A stretch of DNA of 64,000 nt from Saccharomyces uvarum (Eukaryota; Ascomycota; Saccharomycetes; Saccharomycetales; Saccharomycetaceae): positions 186,001-250,000 of the forward strand of contig OX365936.1 in assembly GCA_947243795.1 (NCBI GenBank), written 5' to 3'. Made by a program: the position numbers and the translations under genes. Below are positions 19,555 through 29,035 of the stretch, in pieces. The notes below the pieces were generated by a model. That model saw only the letters and a list, made by a program, of their open reading frames with translations, was not told the DNA's origin and searched no databases. Every line of letters starts with the position of its first letter. The first letter of the stretch is position 1.

Positions 19555-20910
19555 TCAATTTTCGAATAACCCGTCTTCTGTATTGCTGACATCACTTGTA
19601 TCGATAACTTCATCTATATCCATATCTTCACTGCTTTCATTATTGATAACATTTATTGTATCGTTCGTACAATTATATGGTACAGGATTACTTTGAATAA
19701 TGTCTTTCAAATCCATATTTTCATTTTTCAGCTCATCTATGGCTTTGTTGATTATGGTGCCATTTTTGCCAATTTCGTTGATAATACTTTGCAGGATTGA
19801 GCTATCCTCAAAGTGTATTACGTCATCATCGATTTCGAAATTTAGTTGTCCCGATACTATTAAATTGGTTAGTTCTTCTTTAATATCCTCCACATCAATA
19901 CCTAATGTTGATGATAAATAACTAAACTGTAGCTTTTTAGAGATCCTCAAATAAAAGAAATAAATCTTGCATCTCATTATAGTAGCAGCGGACGATGACC
20001 AGCTAGATTCTAGAAAAAGGCTTTCCATACAAACCCTATTTATTTCACCATGCCAGATTTGGAAAAACTGATTAAAGTTTGTATTGATCAATAATTCGAG
20101 ACATTTGATCAGGACTGGTGTCATTTGGAAGAATTGCTTTATATCGTTTAAATAAATAAAATCATCATAATTATCCAACGGTATGGAAATGAGCACAGAG
20201 ATATTAATCATCATTAGAAACTCTTCTTTGGAAATAAACTCCATGCTGTCTACATATTCTGAGAGGACTTTCAACGTCAAGGGTTCTGAATTTATTATTA
20301 GAAAAAATTTCGTGCAACAGTCAAAATATCTTTCTTGTAAAAAATATGAGACACAGAACATCAGTTGTATTCTAATAAGTGAAAAAAGATCTTCTTGAGC
20401 AATGTCATGATTATTTCGGTCTTTTACTATTGTTATTTTCTCATTATGGGCGAATTTTAAGGTATCATTATTCTCATGGCCATTAATGAAGCTTTTCAAA
20501 TTATACTCGATTTCTTCAATGCCTTTGAAATTCCGGCATAATAAAGACATTTGAGTAATTTTCTCTAGGTGCTGATATTGTTTACTCAAGGGAATCTCTT
20601 TTGACTCCATTTGAAATATAGCATTATGGAAATTATGTGAAATTAAGTCTCGTGCGGTACTCTCATCGAATCCACCAAGCAATGAAAAATGCGGTTTACC
20701 CACTAGTTGGCTGTTAAGTTGATTGGGAAGTCTTAGTCCGCTCTCTTTTATTAAAAGCTCTATATAGGGGGAATTTGTGTACTGGATTCCTTGTAGATAG
20801 TTTATGCCTTGGATGGCCCATTGTTTTCTTTCTTCCCTACCGCCGTAATTGGTAGAGAGTAAATGGCCTATACGTTCAATTAGCAGAGGGCCCTTAGCAC
20901 CATAAAACAT
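19555..20910 (-). CDS. PCI8: Pci8, PCI-domain COP9 signalosome/eIF3-associated protein
   Basis: A 451-residue protein (S. cerevisiae 444). It is helical, with a PCI-type winged-helix segment at about 300-400 (the RISKKLQFSYLSSTLGI and IVSGQLNFEID blocks) and an acidic tail (SSEDMDIDEVID). In yeast Pci8/Csn11 belongs to the COP9 signalosome-like complex that deneddylates Cdc53 and has been linked to eIF3. Start codon ATG at 20910. It converges on HOP1 with a 270-bp AT-rich gap. Confidence 0.94.
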   Translation of the reverse strand: MFYGAKGPLLIERIGHLLSTNYGGREERKQWAIQGINYLQGIQYTNSPYIELLIKESGLRLPNQLNSQLVGKPHFSLLGGFDESTARDLISHNFHNAIFQMESKEIPLSKQYQHLEKITQMSLLCRNFKGIEEIEYNLKSFINGHENNDTLKFAHNEKITIVKDRNNHDIAQEDLFSLIRIQLMFCVSYFLQERYFDCCTKFFLIINSEPLTLKVLSEYVDSMEFISKEEFLMMINISVLISIPLDNYDDFIYLNDIKQFFQMTPVLIKCLELLINTNFNQFFQIWHGEINRVCMESLFLESSWSSSAATIMRCKIYFFYLRISKKLQFSYLSSTLGIDVEDIKEELTNLIVSGQLNFEIDDDVIHFEDSSILQSIINEIGKNGTIINKAIDELKNENMDLKDIIQSNPVPYNCTNDTINVINNESSEDMDIDEVIDTSDVSNTEDGLFEN

Positions 20911-21169
20911 AATTTTCTAGATGTGTAGAAGATCCTTTTTTGTTAGTTATTTTATGTAAATTCCAAGATCGTCTTCTTTGCAGATTGATATTTTTTTAAA
21001 AAATGGATCAGAAATTAGGGATTATAGGGTGAGTAAATGGGGGAAAAAAAAAAGACCAAGATATTATGGTTTTAGTTATCGAAAGTATATTAACATGTGT
21101 ATTGTATATATTATTTACAGTGGAACTAGAAATCAAATTAGTTGAAGAAAATAAGCTATATTTCGTTGC

Positions 21170-21970
21170 TTAATGGAAAAACTTCTTCATCTTCTCCAAC
21201 CAAGAAATATATTCGGTATTTTCTTTGAATTCGGAATATGCACTAATGAAAGATGCTAGTTCTTCATTGACGCCTCTGCTTTCCAAGTAAGCTTCTAGAG
21301 ATTCTTGTAGTTCTTCATCCAAGTTAGAAAATGGTGGACCGTGATATACTAGCTCTCTTGAAATTTCAGCTTCAGCAGATTGATTCAAAGCGGCATCAAC
21401 AGAGGTATATGGAGTAGCACTATCAACATAGAATGAGCCCTCTTGTAGGTTCATTAACAATTCAAATGAGAGAGCAGGTTCAGTTGCATTTTCCTTGGAA
21501 ATAACGACGTTGACGTTAGCGAAGTTGTCTGATAAGGCGTCGATATCATCCTCATTTATTCCGTCTTCATTTGCTTCAGTGTTTTCATCCATTGCATTGT
21601 TGTATGGCAAATTAGCAATTTGGGCAACGTCAAAAAACACATGAACAGTTTCACCGGATTCAGTTCTTCTGACGATTTCAGCTTCATTCTTACCTGGAGT
21701 TTCTACTAACGAAAACTTGTACTTATTCAAAAAATCATTAAATGAATCTAACGAAGTTGATTCTGGCAACGTTTCATTTTCAATTTTTAGTTCGGATTGC
21801 AAAATATCACCCACTCTTTGGGTTTCTTGGTTTCTCATGATAGTGGCAGGAGTAAAACATCTCTTGGAGTTGGCAACAGTTAGAACTCTCCATGATGATT
21901 TAACCACAGTAGACTTAGGGGCAGCTAGTATGCTTTTAGCAACGACACGGTTCAGACTTCTTAGAAACAT
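21170..21970 (-). CDS. MAM33: Mam33, mitochondrial matrix p32/gC1qR-family protein
   Basis: The 266-residue protein has the S. cerevisiae length. The N-terminus ([18 protein letters not shown]) is a basic, Ser/Ala-rich mitochondrial presequence; the mature part is acidic, with the family's C-terminal block ([19 protein letters not shown] then the [13 protein letters not shown] end). p32 proteins form acidic trimers in the matrix; Mam33 is involved in mitochondrial ribosome assembly and translation. Start codon ATG at 21970. Confidence 0.95.
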   Translation of the reverse strand: MFLRSLNRVVAKSILAAPKSTVVKSSWRVLTVANSKRCFTPATIMRNQETQRVGDILQSELKIENETLPESTSLDSFNDFLNKYKFSLVETPGKNEAEIVRRTESGETVHVFFDVAQIANLPYNNAMDENTEANEDGINEDDIDALSDNFANVNVVISKENATEPALSFELLMNLQEGSFYVDSATPYTSVDAALNQSAEAEISRELVYHGPPFSNLDEELQESLEAYLESRGVNEELASFISAYSEFKENTEYISWLEKMKKFFH

Positions 21971-22440
21971 TCTTTGTTAATACGATTTAAAGTTAGACGG
22001 CTATGTGACTGTGGTAGGCTTTAAAACAATTCATCCTCTAATTATCTCCAGAATTATCAACTTCCAAGATTTACTATGACAAAAGTAACAGTTCGCCTCG
22101 CTTTTCCTCTCCAGCGAAAAAAATCAGGGCGTCCCCCGGGTATTAGTAAAATATTATTTCATTATTAGCGATAATGATACAGGATGACTTGAGATCATTT
22201 TATGTTTGCCTCACTGATCTTGAGGTAACAAAATAGTTTGATTGCTCTTTCTATAGTTTTGAGAATTTTTGCTTTATTATATGCAAAAAAAAAATGTTTA
22301 CGTAACTGTACAACCTACATAGAAATATGAATTATATTATGAGGGATTCGATGATGAGATAATAAAGGGTAAAATGAACGTCAGAAAAAAAGTAGATGGG
22401 GACATATCCAATACAAAATGTGTATATACTTGGGATGTTC
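21971..22440. other. MAM33 promoter and RPS24B 3' region
   Basis: A 470-bp gap between tandem minus-strand genes. It holds A/T tracts near 22285 and a CCCCCGGG patch at about 22133 that resembles but does not match a Reb1 core. No gene or clear factor site is recognised. Confidence 0.4.
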
Positions 22441-23305
22441 TTAATCAGCGTTACGACGAGCAACCTTCTTGGCCAATCTCTTACCGGTACCGAAGATCTT
22501 CTTGTCTCTGTTCTTCTTTTGCTTTCTTTGTTGTCTAGAAGCCTTTTCAACCTTTTCAGCCAAACCGTATCTGACTAATCTGTAGGTTGGTTCGAACTTC
22601 TTAGCTTCAGCAACAGAGTTGTAGATCAAACCGAAACCGACAGACTTACTACCACCGAATTGGGTTCTGAAACCGAAAACGGAGACAGCGTCCTTTTCAG
22701 CCTTGTAGACTTCAGCCAATTTTTCACGCAATTCATCCTTGGAGACGTTAGCTCTGTTTGGGTGCAAGACGTCGACAACGAATTGCTTTCTGGCCAACAA
22801 TGGGTTGGAGATGACCTTTCTGGTACGAATAGTGACGGCGTCAGACTGTTTCAACAAATGGAATGAATGGGAAGAAAACTCACCAATCATTTTCAATATT
22901 GCATGTTAGTATTCTATACAAATCCAAATAATCAAAAAACGATTCAGGGTTTTTGTAGTAGTACTTTTCCTTTTACATTGGCGTTCTTATTGTTCTTTCC
23001 TGGCAAATGGTGTACCTTGAGGCGTATGTTATTTGTAAAAATATATGCACAACGGTAACATAACCGCTGTGCTGGTCTTGACGTTTTCTTCGTTAAACGC
23101 TTGATCTTAATTGTATTTAAACACACAGTCTTGCATACATTATCACGAGCGTATCGTTGTTTCATCTCTTTTCGGTTTGAATGGCACTTACCATTTTCAT
23201 AAATCTATACTGCCATTTCTAATACCGTTATTGCATACGTCCTACTAGCCTTCTGTTTCGTTTCCTGCTGTTTCAATATGAGCGTTATTTAATTTGACAT
23301 ACCAT
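22441..23305 (-). CDS. RPS24B: 40S ribosomal protein S24 (eS24), with intron after the start codon
   Basis: Predicted as join(23303..23305, 22441..22845) on the minus strand, 135 residues. Exon 1 is only the ATG, followed by a canonical GTATGT; the branch site TACTAAC lies at 22905-22911 and the 3' site CAG at 22846-22848, giving a 457-nt intron. This matches the single-codon first exon of yeast RPS24 genes. The product begins [14 protein letters not shown] and ends in the basic [12 protein letters not shown] tail typical of eS24. It is part of the small subunit head/body and is needed for 20S pre-rRNA processing. A second ATG|GTAAGT at 23192-23194 is an alternative first exon. Confidence 0.93.
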
Positions 23306-23970
23306 TTTTATTAATCTTCTGTAGGTACCTTAGCGTTTGCAGTGAGCTTCAAGTAAAATGTTCAAAATCTTGTACAGAAATATCACCACTTCAATACCGC
23401 AGTATCTAATTACTAACTTGCTTGAAAGTACAGGCGATTCGCTAGAGATCCTCTGAGGTAACTCGCATGCACACACACAGGCATTGAATGAGATCGTTGC
23501 CGTCACGACTAGGGGTCTCTCTACAGGCGCACCAACGTTCCGTGAGCTGAATGTTCCAGCCACTGCTGCTTGGCCGGAGGGGAAGTCTGGTCACCAGACC
23601 CGCCTAGGATAATTGGACCTCTGCCTAGAGAACTATCAAGCCCTTCGGTACCGTTTCCTTCCAAGGGGGTTGCCAGTGAGGATTTCTTCCGCCCGGGATT
23701 TTTCAATCAAAAATATTTCAAGATTCAATTGTGTAGTTTTTCAAAAGAGAATTCAAAATATGTACAGATGTAGCGGTCTCGGAAAATAAATTAATCAAGA
23801 TGTCAATAAGGCATGGCATCCCATGATAAATCAGATGTATCTGGCCAAACTAAACACAAAGGGCATAATGTTCATAATTTGTTAGATAATAATAATGTAT
23901 AAATAAGGAGAAACCTATACTGTATCATATGTAACCTGTTGTTTTCTTTTCTTCTATCTTTCCATTCCCT
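23306..23970. promoter_or_regulatory. RPS24B upstream region with a G+C-rich patch
   Basis: A 665-bp gap. The part nearest RPS24B is its promoter. A G+C-rich patch at about 23520-23700 stands out from its AT-rich surroundings and contains a perfect 7+1+7 palindrome, GTCTGGT-C-ACCAGAC, at 23585-23599. I did not find a convincing Rap1 consensus. The distal 250 bp is the SEC6 3' region. No gene is seen. Confidence 0.45.
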
Positions 23971-26385
23971 TTAATTTTCGAATTCCAATGCAAACCGCCT
24001 CATCAAAGTTGGTTCGCGATCTACACCATTGACTTCCATATTGCGACGGTATTCTTGTAACATTTCTGTGGCCTGCTGAACGATTTTTTTTCTTTCTGAG
24101 CTACCTACGTCCTTTCTGCACTTTAGTATTCCTACAAGCAAATCTATACGTGAATCCCAGTATACTTCAAGGTACTTTTGCCAAATATCCAATATGTTAT
24201 CCACTGGTTCACAACTTAGATCCATGAAAAACTCCATGACAGTAAAATTTTGTGTGATCAAGACATCTTTGCTCTCATTACCATCCAGAACTTTGACAAA
24301 TAGCTGATAGAATATTTCGAAATCCCTCTTCATTGCCTCCAAAAATTTATTGTTTTTACTTTTGAAAGAATGCTCAAAAGATAATGCACTCAAAAATTTT
24401 GTGATCGTTTCACCAATAACATTGTCTATGAAATTGACAAATAACACAGAGCTCATTTGTGGTTTAATGTCCAATAAATACTCATCGAGTGTGTCTGCTA
24501 TCTGTTGTGCCTGGCTCCCCACATACCAACTCTTACTGAAAATCTCTTGGTATGGCTTTCTCAAATCATCAAACATTAATGTTATTAAGCCTAAAGAACT
24601 GCATTGAGCAACTTCGGCAAATCCATCTAAAGTGCCTTCTAGGTGATTTGTAATTTGCTTTTCATAAACTTTGGAAACAAGTTTACCGTATTTAGATGAG
24701 ATGGCAACGGCGTAGTCCGCAGCTTTCATTTGATCATTTGATACTGCAATCAGATACTCCACTAAGCCTCCTGCGCACTCATCTTCTGGAGTTATACCCT
24801 CCGGGTCTATATCATATTTGTGATTGTAATTGATTTGTTTTTTGATTTCTCCACTAATTTTGACAATCCAATTTTTTTGTCTCTTTGTTAATAAAGTACT
24901 AAATCTTTCAACCACACCAACAAGTATTTTAGCCTGATTGGTACCTGCTGCTACTTCCACTTGTTGTGTAAACATTTGGAAACAAGTCTTGGTTCCATCA
25001 AGGAAAAGTAATCCATCTGAATCGGAGTGTGGTGGGGTGCTTCTTTCCAAGAATACTTCAAATTCTGCTTTCTCCAAGTTACCGATCCATTCAGTCATCT
25101 TAACCACAATCAAGTTTAAATAATCCTTGAATAATGTTTCCTTTTCTTCATCACCAATAACAGATTTGACGTCTTTCTTGGCAAAACCAAAATCATTCTT
25201 GAGGGTATTTTGGAACGTCTTATCAAAATCCAAAATGTCGAGGATAATAATGGTTTCTGGTTCGGACTCCACAAGATCTGTAATTAAAGAATGCAATTCC
25301 TTATAGTACTGATTAAAGTATACATCGAACATGTTCCAATGTGGTGGACAACAATTGGCAATATGTTCTTTTACAATAATCAATTCGTTAAAAACCCAGT
25401 CCATGTTATCAAGTACTTCAAACTTTTGATCGCCAACATATTTCTCTTTCATTTCCCCGAACATTTCAGAAATCGAATTATTTATACCATTCATTAAAAA
25501 GTGCTTATAACCGCGAGCAGCAGTCCTTGTCGAAATTGTCCCGCTCATTATTTCTTGGTATAAGCCCTTATTTGTCGGATATTCTATAATTTTGGGTTTC
25601 TCCTCTTGTAATCTTGCAGTATTTTTACTGTTTGGAAGTTTTTTTATCATCGATTTTTCAATTTCCATTTCTTTTTTCTTGATAATGTTTCTAATAGCTT
25701 CAATTCTCAAGTCTTCTCTCTCTTCTAGGTCGTATATTTTAAAAAGACGGATTGCTAACGATATTTGCTCAGCCCTGGCCATTTCTACAACATCATAAGT
25801 TAATCCATCCAGCAACTTGTCAAACTTAGATATTATTCCAGAAAGTCTTGAAAACAGCTTCATGACTGTACGTTGTGCATCTTCAGTGGCTTCTTTGGCC
25901 ATTACAGTAATTTGTTCTTGGAAATCCCGCGCTGAGGTTAATAGAAAATGAATTTCTAAAAGATGAGGACAGCCTGTCTCCAAGGCATCCTCCGCCAGTT
26001 CAGCCACCAATAGTCTTTCTATATGGTCCATCAATGCAACGAAGTTACATATCTGATCATATATCGAGGATGTGGTATTAATTGTCTCATAAAGTTTTGT
26101 GGCTTGGAAAAGTATATCATAACGATTAATCGCGAATCGGTTATCATTGCCTAACCTGTTAACCTCATTAATCTGTTGTTTGATTGAAGTGACCGAACTT
26201 TTGGACAAATTTAGTAGTTTAAGAGATTCTTCGACTTCACCATAATATTTATCTGACTCTTTATTCAATTGATATTCTACAACAGATTTCTCCTTCAGTA
26301 ATTGTTCTTTGATATCTCGTACCCTTTCAAGGGATAGGTCTCCCTTTATTAGATCGCAAACTTGCTGCAATGGACCGGAAGACAT
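23971..26385 (-). CDS. SEC6: Sec6, exocyst subunit
   Basis: An 804-residue protein from the ATG at 26385 (MSSGPLQQVCDLI); the frame extends four codons upstream to a TTG only. It is almost entirely helical, with an N-terminal coiled coil (about 20-75) and the CATCHR-type rod typical of exocyst subunits. The CCPPHWNMFDVYFNQYY block and the C-terminal EFFMDLSCEPVDN segment match Sec6. Sec6 is part of the octameric exocyst that tethers secretory vesicles at the plasma membrane and binds Sec9. S. cerevisiae Sec6 is 805 aa. Confidence 0.96.
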   Translation of the reverse strand: MSSGPLQQVCDLIKGDLSLERVRDIKEQLLKEKSVVEYQLNKESDKYYGEVEESLKLLNLSKSSVTSIKQQINEVNRLGNDNRFAINRYDILFQATKLYETINTTSSIYDQICNFVALMDHIERLLVAELAEDALETGCPHLLEIHFLLTSARDFQEQITVMAKEATEDAQRTVMKLFSRLSGIISKFDKLLDGLTYDVVEMARAEQISLAIRLFKIYDLEEREDLRIEAIRNIIKKKEMEIEKSMIKKLPNSKNTARLQEEKPKIIEYPTNKGLYQEIMSGTISTRTAARGYKHFLMNGINNSISEMFGEMKEKYVGDQKFEVLDNMDWVFNELIIVKEHIANCCPPHWNMFDVYFNQYYKELHSLITDLVESEPETIIILDILDFDKTFQNTLKNDFGFAKKDVKSVIGDEEKETLFKDYLNLIVVKMTEWIGNLEKAEFEVFLERSTPPHSDSDGLLFLDGTKTCFQMFTQQVEVAAGTNQAKILVGVVERFSTLLTKRQKNWIVKISGEIKKQINYNHKYDIDPEGITPEDECAGGLVEYLIAVSNDQMKAADYAVAISSKYGKLVSKVYEKQITNHLEGTLDGFAEVAQCSSLGLITLMFDDLRKPYQEIFSKSWYVGSQAQQIADTLDEYLLDIKPQMSSVLFVNFIDNVIGETITKFLSALSFEHSFKSKNNKFLEAMKRDFEIFYQLFVKVLDGNESKDVLITQNFTVMEFFMDLSCEPVDNILDIWQKYLEVYWDSRIDLLVGILKCRKDVGSSERKKIVQQATEMLQEYRRNMEVNGVDREPTLMRRFALEFEN

Positions 26386-26649
26386 CGTAACAACCAATTG
26401 TTAAATAATATATAAGCTTTCAGATCCAATATTACCGTGTTATTCTGCTTCTACATGCAATTTTTTTTATGTGTCCTTTTGCAGGCTCTTTAAGATGTTT
26501 TTCTTATTTTTCAGTTCCATGTTTCAATAGCCCGGCTAGATCAAAAAAGACTAGCGGCAGCAGCAAAGATAAATAACACCACAGTAAATGAAGTCTATCA
26601 AGATACGAGTCTATTCTATGTGTGATACGTAAGTGTCTATGTATTTTAT

Positions 26650-28683
26650 TTAGGATACGCCTGGCTCAGGCTTTTGCCACATCCCATCTGGCCATTGTAA
26701 TATTGCTGCGTTTGTATAGTCGCCTCTTTTGGTTGGGGATCGTACAGAAGCACGAGCCACTCTTAAATACAAGTCTATTGTTCCATTAGAGGCGTCGAGA
26801 GCATCGTCCATCATTCTGGCAAGTTGTGAATCCTTCATTCGAAGATTATCGATGCTGACTGTGTCGTTATTACCTACGTACACCTCTACGTCATTCAAAA
26901 GTAATGAAAATCCGTCTATAGTACCCGTCTCATCAATTGCTGAATCGGTTACATTCAGATGCCATGACAAGGAGTGATTTTGATCGTTGAATTCTAGTAT
27001 GGGTGGCTTCAAAGAGGCTCCTGCTTCCCCTCTTAGCAGAGCCACATCTGTCTCGACTATACTTGCAAAATCCCACCTTGCTACTCCAGATAGGATTAAC
27101 CCCACCAAAACGCCTTGGAACAAATATGCTGAGGAGCCTCTTGTCGCACACCCTGGAACGAGTACAGAACCCAATATGTAGTGATGTATTCTCAAATTCA
27201 GTCCTGGCAAAGATCCCAACGCGACTAATCCACCAATAAAACATATGTATATTTTAAAATACTTTCTAAATCTTCCCGATTTCCAAAGTGAGTAAGCTTG
27301 TATAATTGCACATGTAAGAATCGTTGCGGCAATGGAACCAACAGCGGTCAATGCACCAGCTTGTTCTTTCAAATCTTTGGTGGTAAGCCTGTCTACAGGC
27401 AATCTATCAAAAGTGACATTATTCGAAATGCCCAGCCAAAACGTTGGGTACCAAAGAATCACTTTGGCTATGGGAGAACCAGCCTCTAGCGTTCTCTTTA
27501 CAGCGCTCTTCCAAACAACATATAGAACAAAACACAAAGGTAGGAGTCGTTGGAAACCTACACTAAATAGCTCATACACGCTCGTTGGATCGTGAGCATC
27601 CGTTAATAAAGGAGGGTCTAATGATAATACGAGTGTCCAATAACCTACTATTGTGTTTATCCAGTACCCATAGATACTATCATACAAGTAAAATACTGGC
27701 AATCCAAAAAGAATATTTAACGCCACCACAGCAGCTCGTGGATCATAACAACCGGACAGAATACCACCTTGAATATCCCTAAATGAATAAGAACCGGGGA
27801 AAAATGAATCAAAGGCTATGGAAAACCCTGTGTTATATATCCCCTTTCTTGATGGAAAAGCATTTTGGGCTCCCTGCATCGAAACTTTGGTACAGCCACC
27901 AAAAAATGGAGAAATAACACCTGCGTGCACTGCAGCTCCACACGGATAGGAGTCGCTTCTATAAGGGTAAGAAAGAGCCATTGGGTCTTCTTCACTAAAT
28001 AAGGCGCCTCCGCCAATTTCATAACCTGTATATTTGACTCTTCTTTTTCCAACAGCAATAGCCGAGTAAGTCCAACCGCCTCTATCACACAATGCTGGGC
28101 ATCTGACCATGTATTCTTTATCATCAAATGGGGCACAGTTTTTGGCATTCAAGCCACACGCATTATTGGTACCTTCCCAGTTCAAATAGGAGTTGCAACT
28201 TAAAGACAATATGGGAATCTTCTCGGAGCCATCACTCGGGTGGAAATACGGTGGTTTGATGAGATATGGGTTTATGAGGAAGTAAAAGATACGAATCCAA
28301 AGGCAGCAGTATGCAATCAGCAGTAAAAACCGTATAAATTTATTCGGAATTATAGCTTTGAACGTAGTCTGTGGAAATTCGTCTATCCTCTTCAACCATT
28401 TCCATCGTTGGGCAAAGCTAGGCGGTTCATCGCTAGGTTCAACAGGGCCATTCCAAACTCTTTCAAAAAACTTTTGTACGGGATTTTTCCTCTTTAGTAA
28501 TAGCCATTTGGGCTTGCTATCTTCGCCTTCCTCGTCCTCAGGCATATTTTCCACATCAGCATTTGAAAGGTCCTGCAATGGTATGGACTCAAGTCTCTGA
28601 TGCTGTCCTTCTGAATCACTCAAAAGGCTAGGATCTGCGGCTTCCCAAGTTGTATTAGCATTATCATCGAAGTGTACACCCAT
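26650..28683 (-). CDS. LCCL-domain multi-pass membrane protein of unknown function (YIL067C)
   Basis: A 677-residue protein. A cytosolic N-terminal region (1-105) precedes a membrane segment at about 115-140. Next comes a Cys-rich luminal/extracellular domain (about 163-300) that reads as an LCCL domain: paired Cys residues, the YRSDSYPCGAAVHAGV block and GGCTKVSM. At least four more hydrophobic segments follow (about 320-520), and the tail (about 560-677) is soluble. S. cerevisiae YIL067C has 678 aa and no assigned function. The fold suggests a vacuolar or secretory membrane location; that is inference. Start codon ATG at 28683. Confidence 0.88.
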   Translation of the reverse strand: MGVHFDDNANTTWEAADPSLLSDSEGQHQRLESIPLQDLSNADVENMPEDEEGEDSKPKWLLLKRKNPVQKFFERVWNGPVEPSDEPPSFAQRWKWLKRIDEFPQTTFKAIIPNKFIRFLLLIAYCCLWIRIFYFLINPYLIKPPYFHPSDGSEKIPILSLSCNSYLNWEGTNNACGLNAKNCAPFDDKEYMVRCPALCDRGGWTYSAIAVGKRRVKYTGYEIGGGALFSEEDPMALSYPYRSDSYPCGAAVHAGVISPFFGGCTKVSMQGAQNAFPSRKGIYNTGFSIAFDSFFPGSYSFRDIQGGILSGCYDPRAAVVALNILFGLPVFYLYDSIYGYWINTIVGYWTLVLSLDPPLLTDAHDPTSVYELFSVGFQRLLPLCFVLYVVWKSAVKRTLEAGSPIAKVILWYPTFWLGISNNVTFDRLPVDRLTTKDLKEQAGALTAVGSIAATILTCAIIQAYSLWKSGRFRKYFKIYICFIGGLVALGSLPGLNLRIHHYILGSVLVPGCATRGSSAYLFQGVLVGLILSGVARWDFASIVETDVALLRGEAGASLKPPILEFNDQNHSLSWHLNVTDSAIDETGTIDGFSLLLNDVEVYVGNNDTVSIDNLRMKDSQLARMMDDALDASNGTIDLYLRVARASVRSPTKRGDYTNAAILQWPDGMWQKPEPGVS

Positions 28684-29035
28684 TCAATCTGATGCTGATC
28701 TATGCTGATCTGCTCTTCCCAGGTTAAATCTAGTCTGGACGGTAATTCTCGAGCGAAGTTATAGTTGAGTGTGGTAATTGAAGTAATTGACGCTCTTTAC
28801 TACATTTCGTCTTTTTTTCCGCACCCCAGAGTTTTTTTTGCGACGGTAAATCTGAAAATTATTTATAGAATACTATAGGAGAATTAGAAAGGAATACAGT
28901 TTTTTTATTAGCGTACATGGTGGTGTATATATGTTTGTTTAAATATTTTTATTTGTAATGGAGGCTTGATACATAATAACGAAACGAAACCCCCTAGAGT
29001 AAAACAGAGGAAGGTAATGTGATCAATTTAAGAAA
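28684..29035. other. YIL067C promoter and RNR3 3' region
   Basis: A 352-bp gap between tandem minus-strand genes. A short direct repeat (GCTGATCTAT/GCTGATCTGC) sits at about 28692-28712, immediately upstream of YIL067C. The rest is A/T-rich with T runs; no factor site is confidently recognised. Confidence 0.4.
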
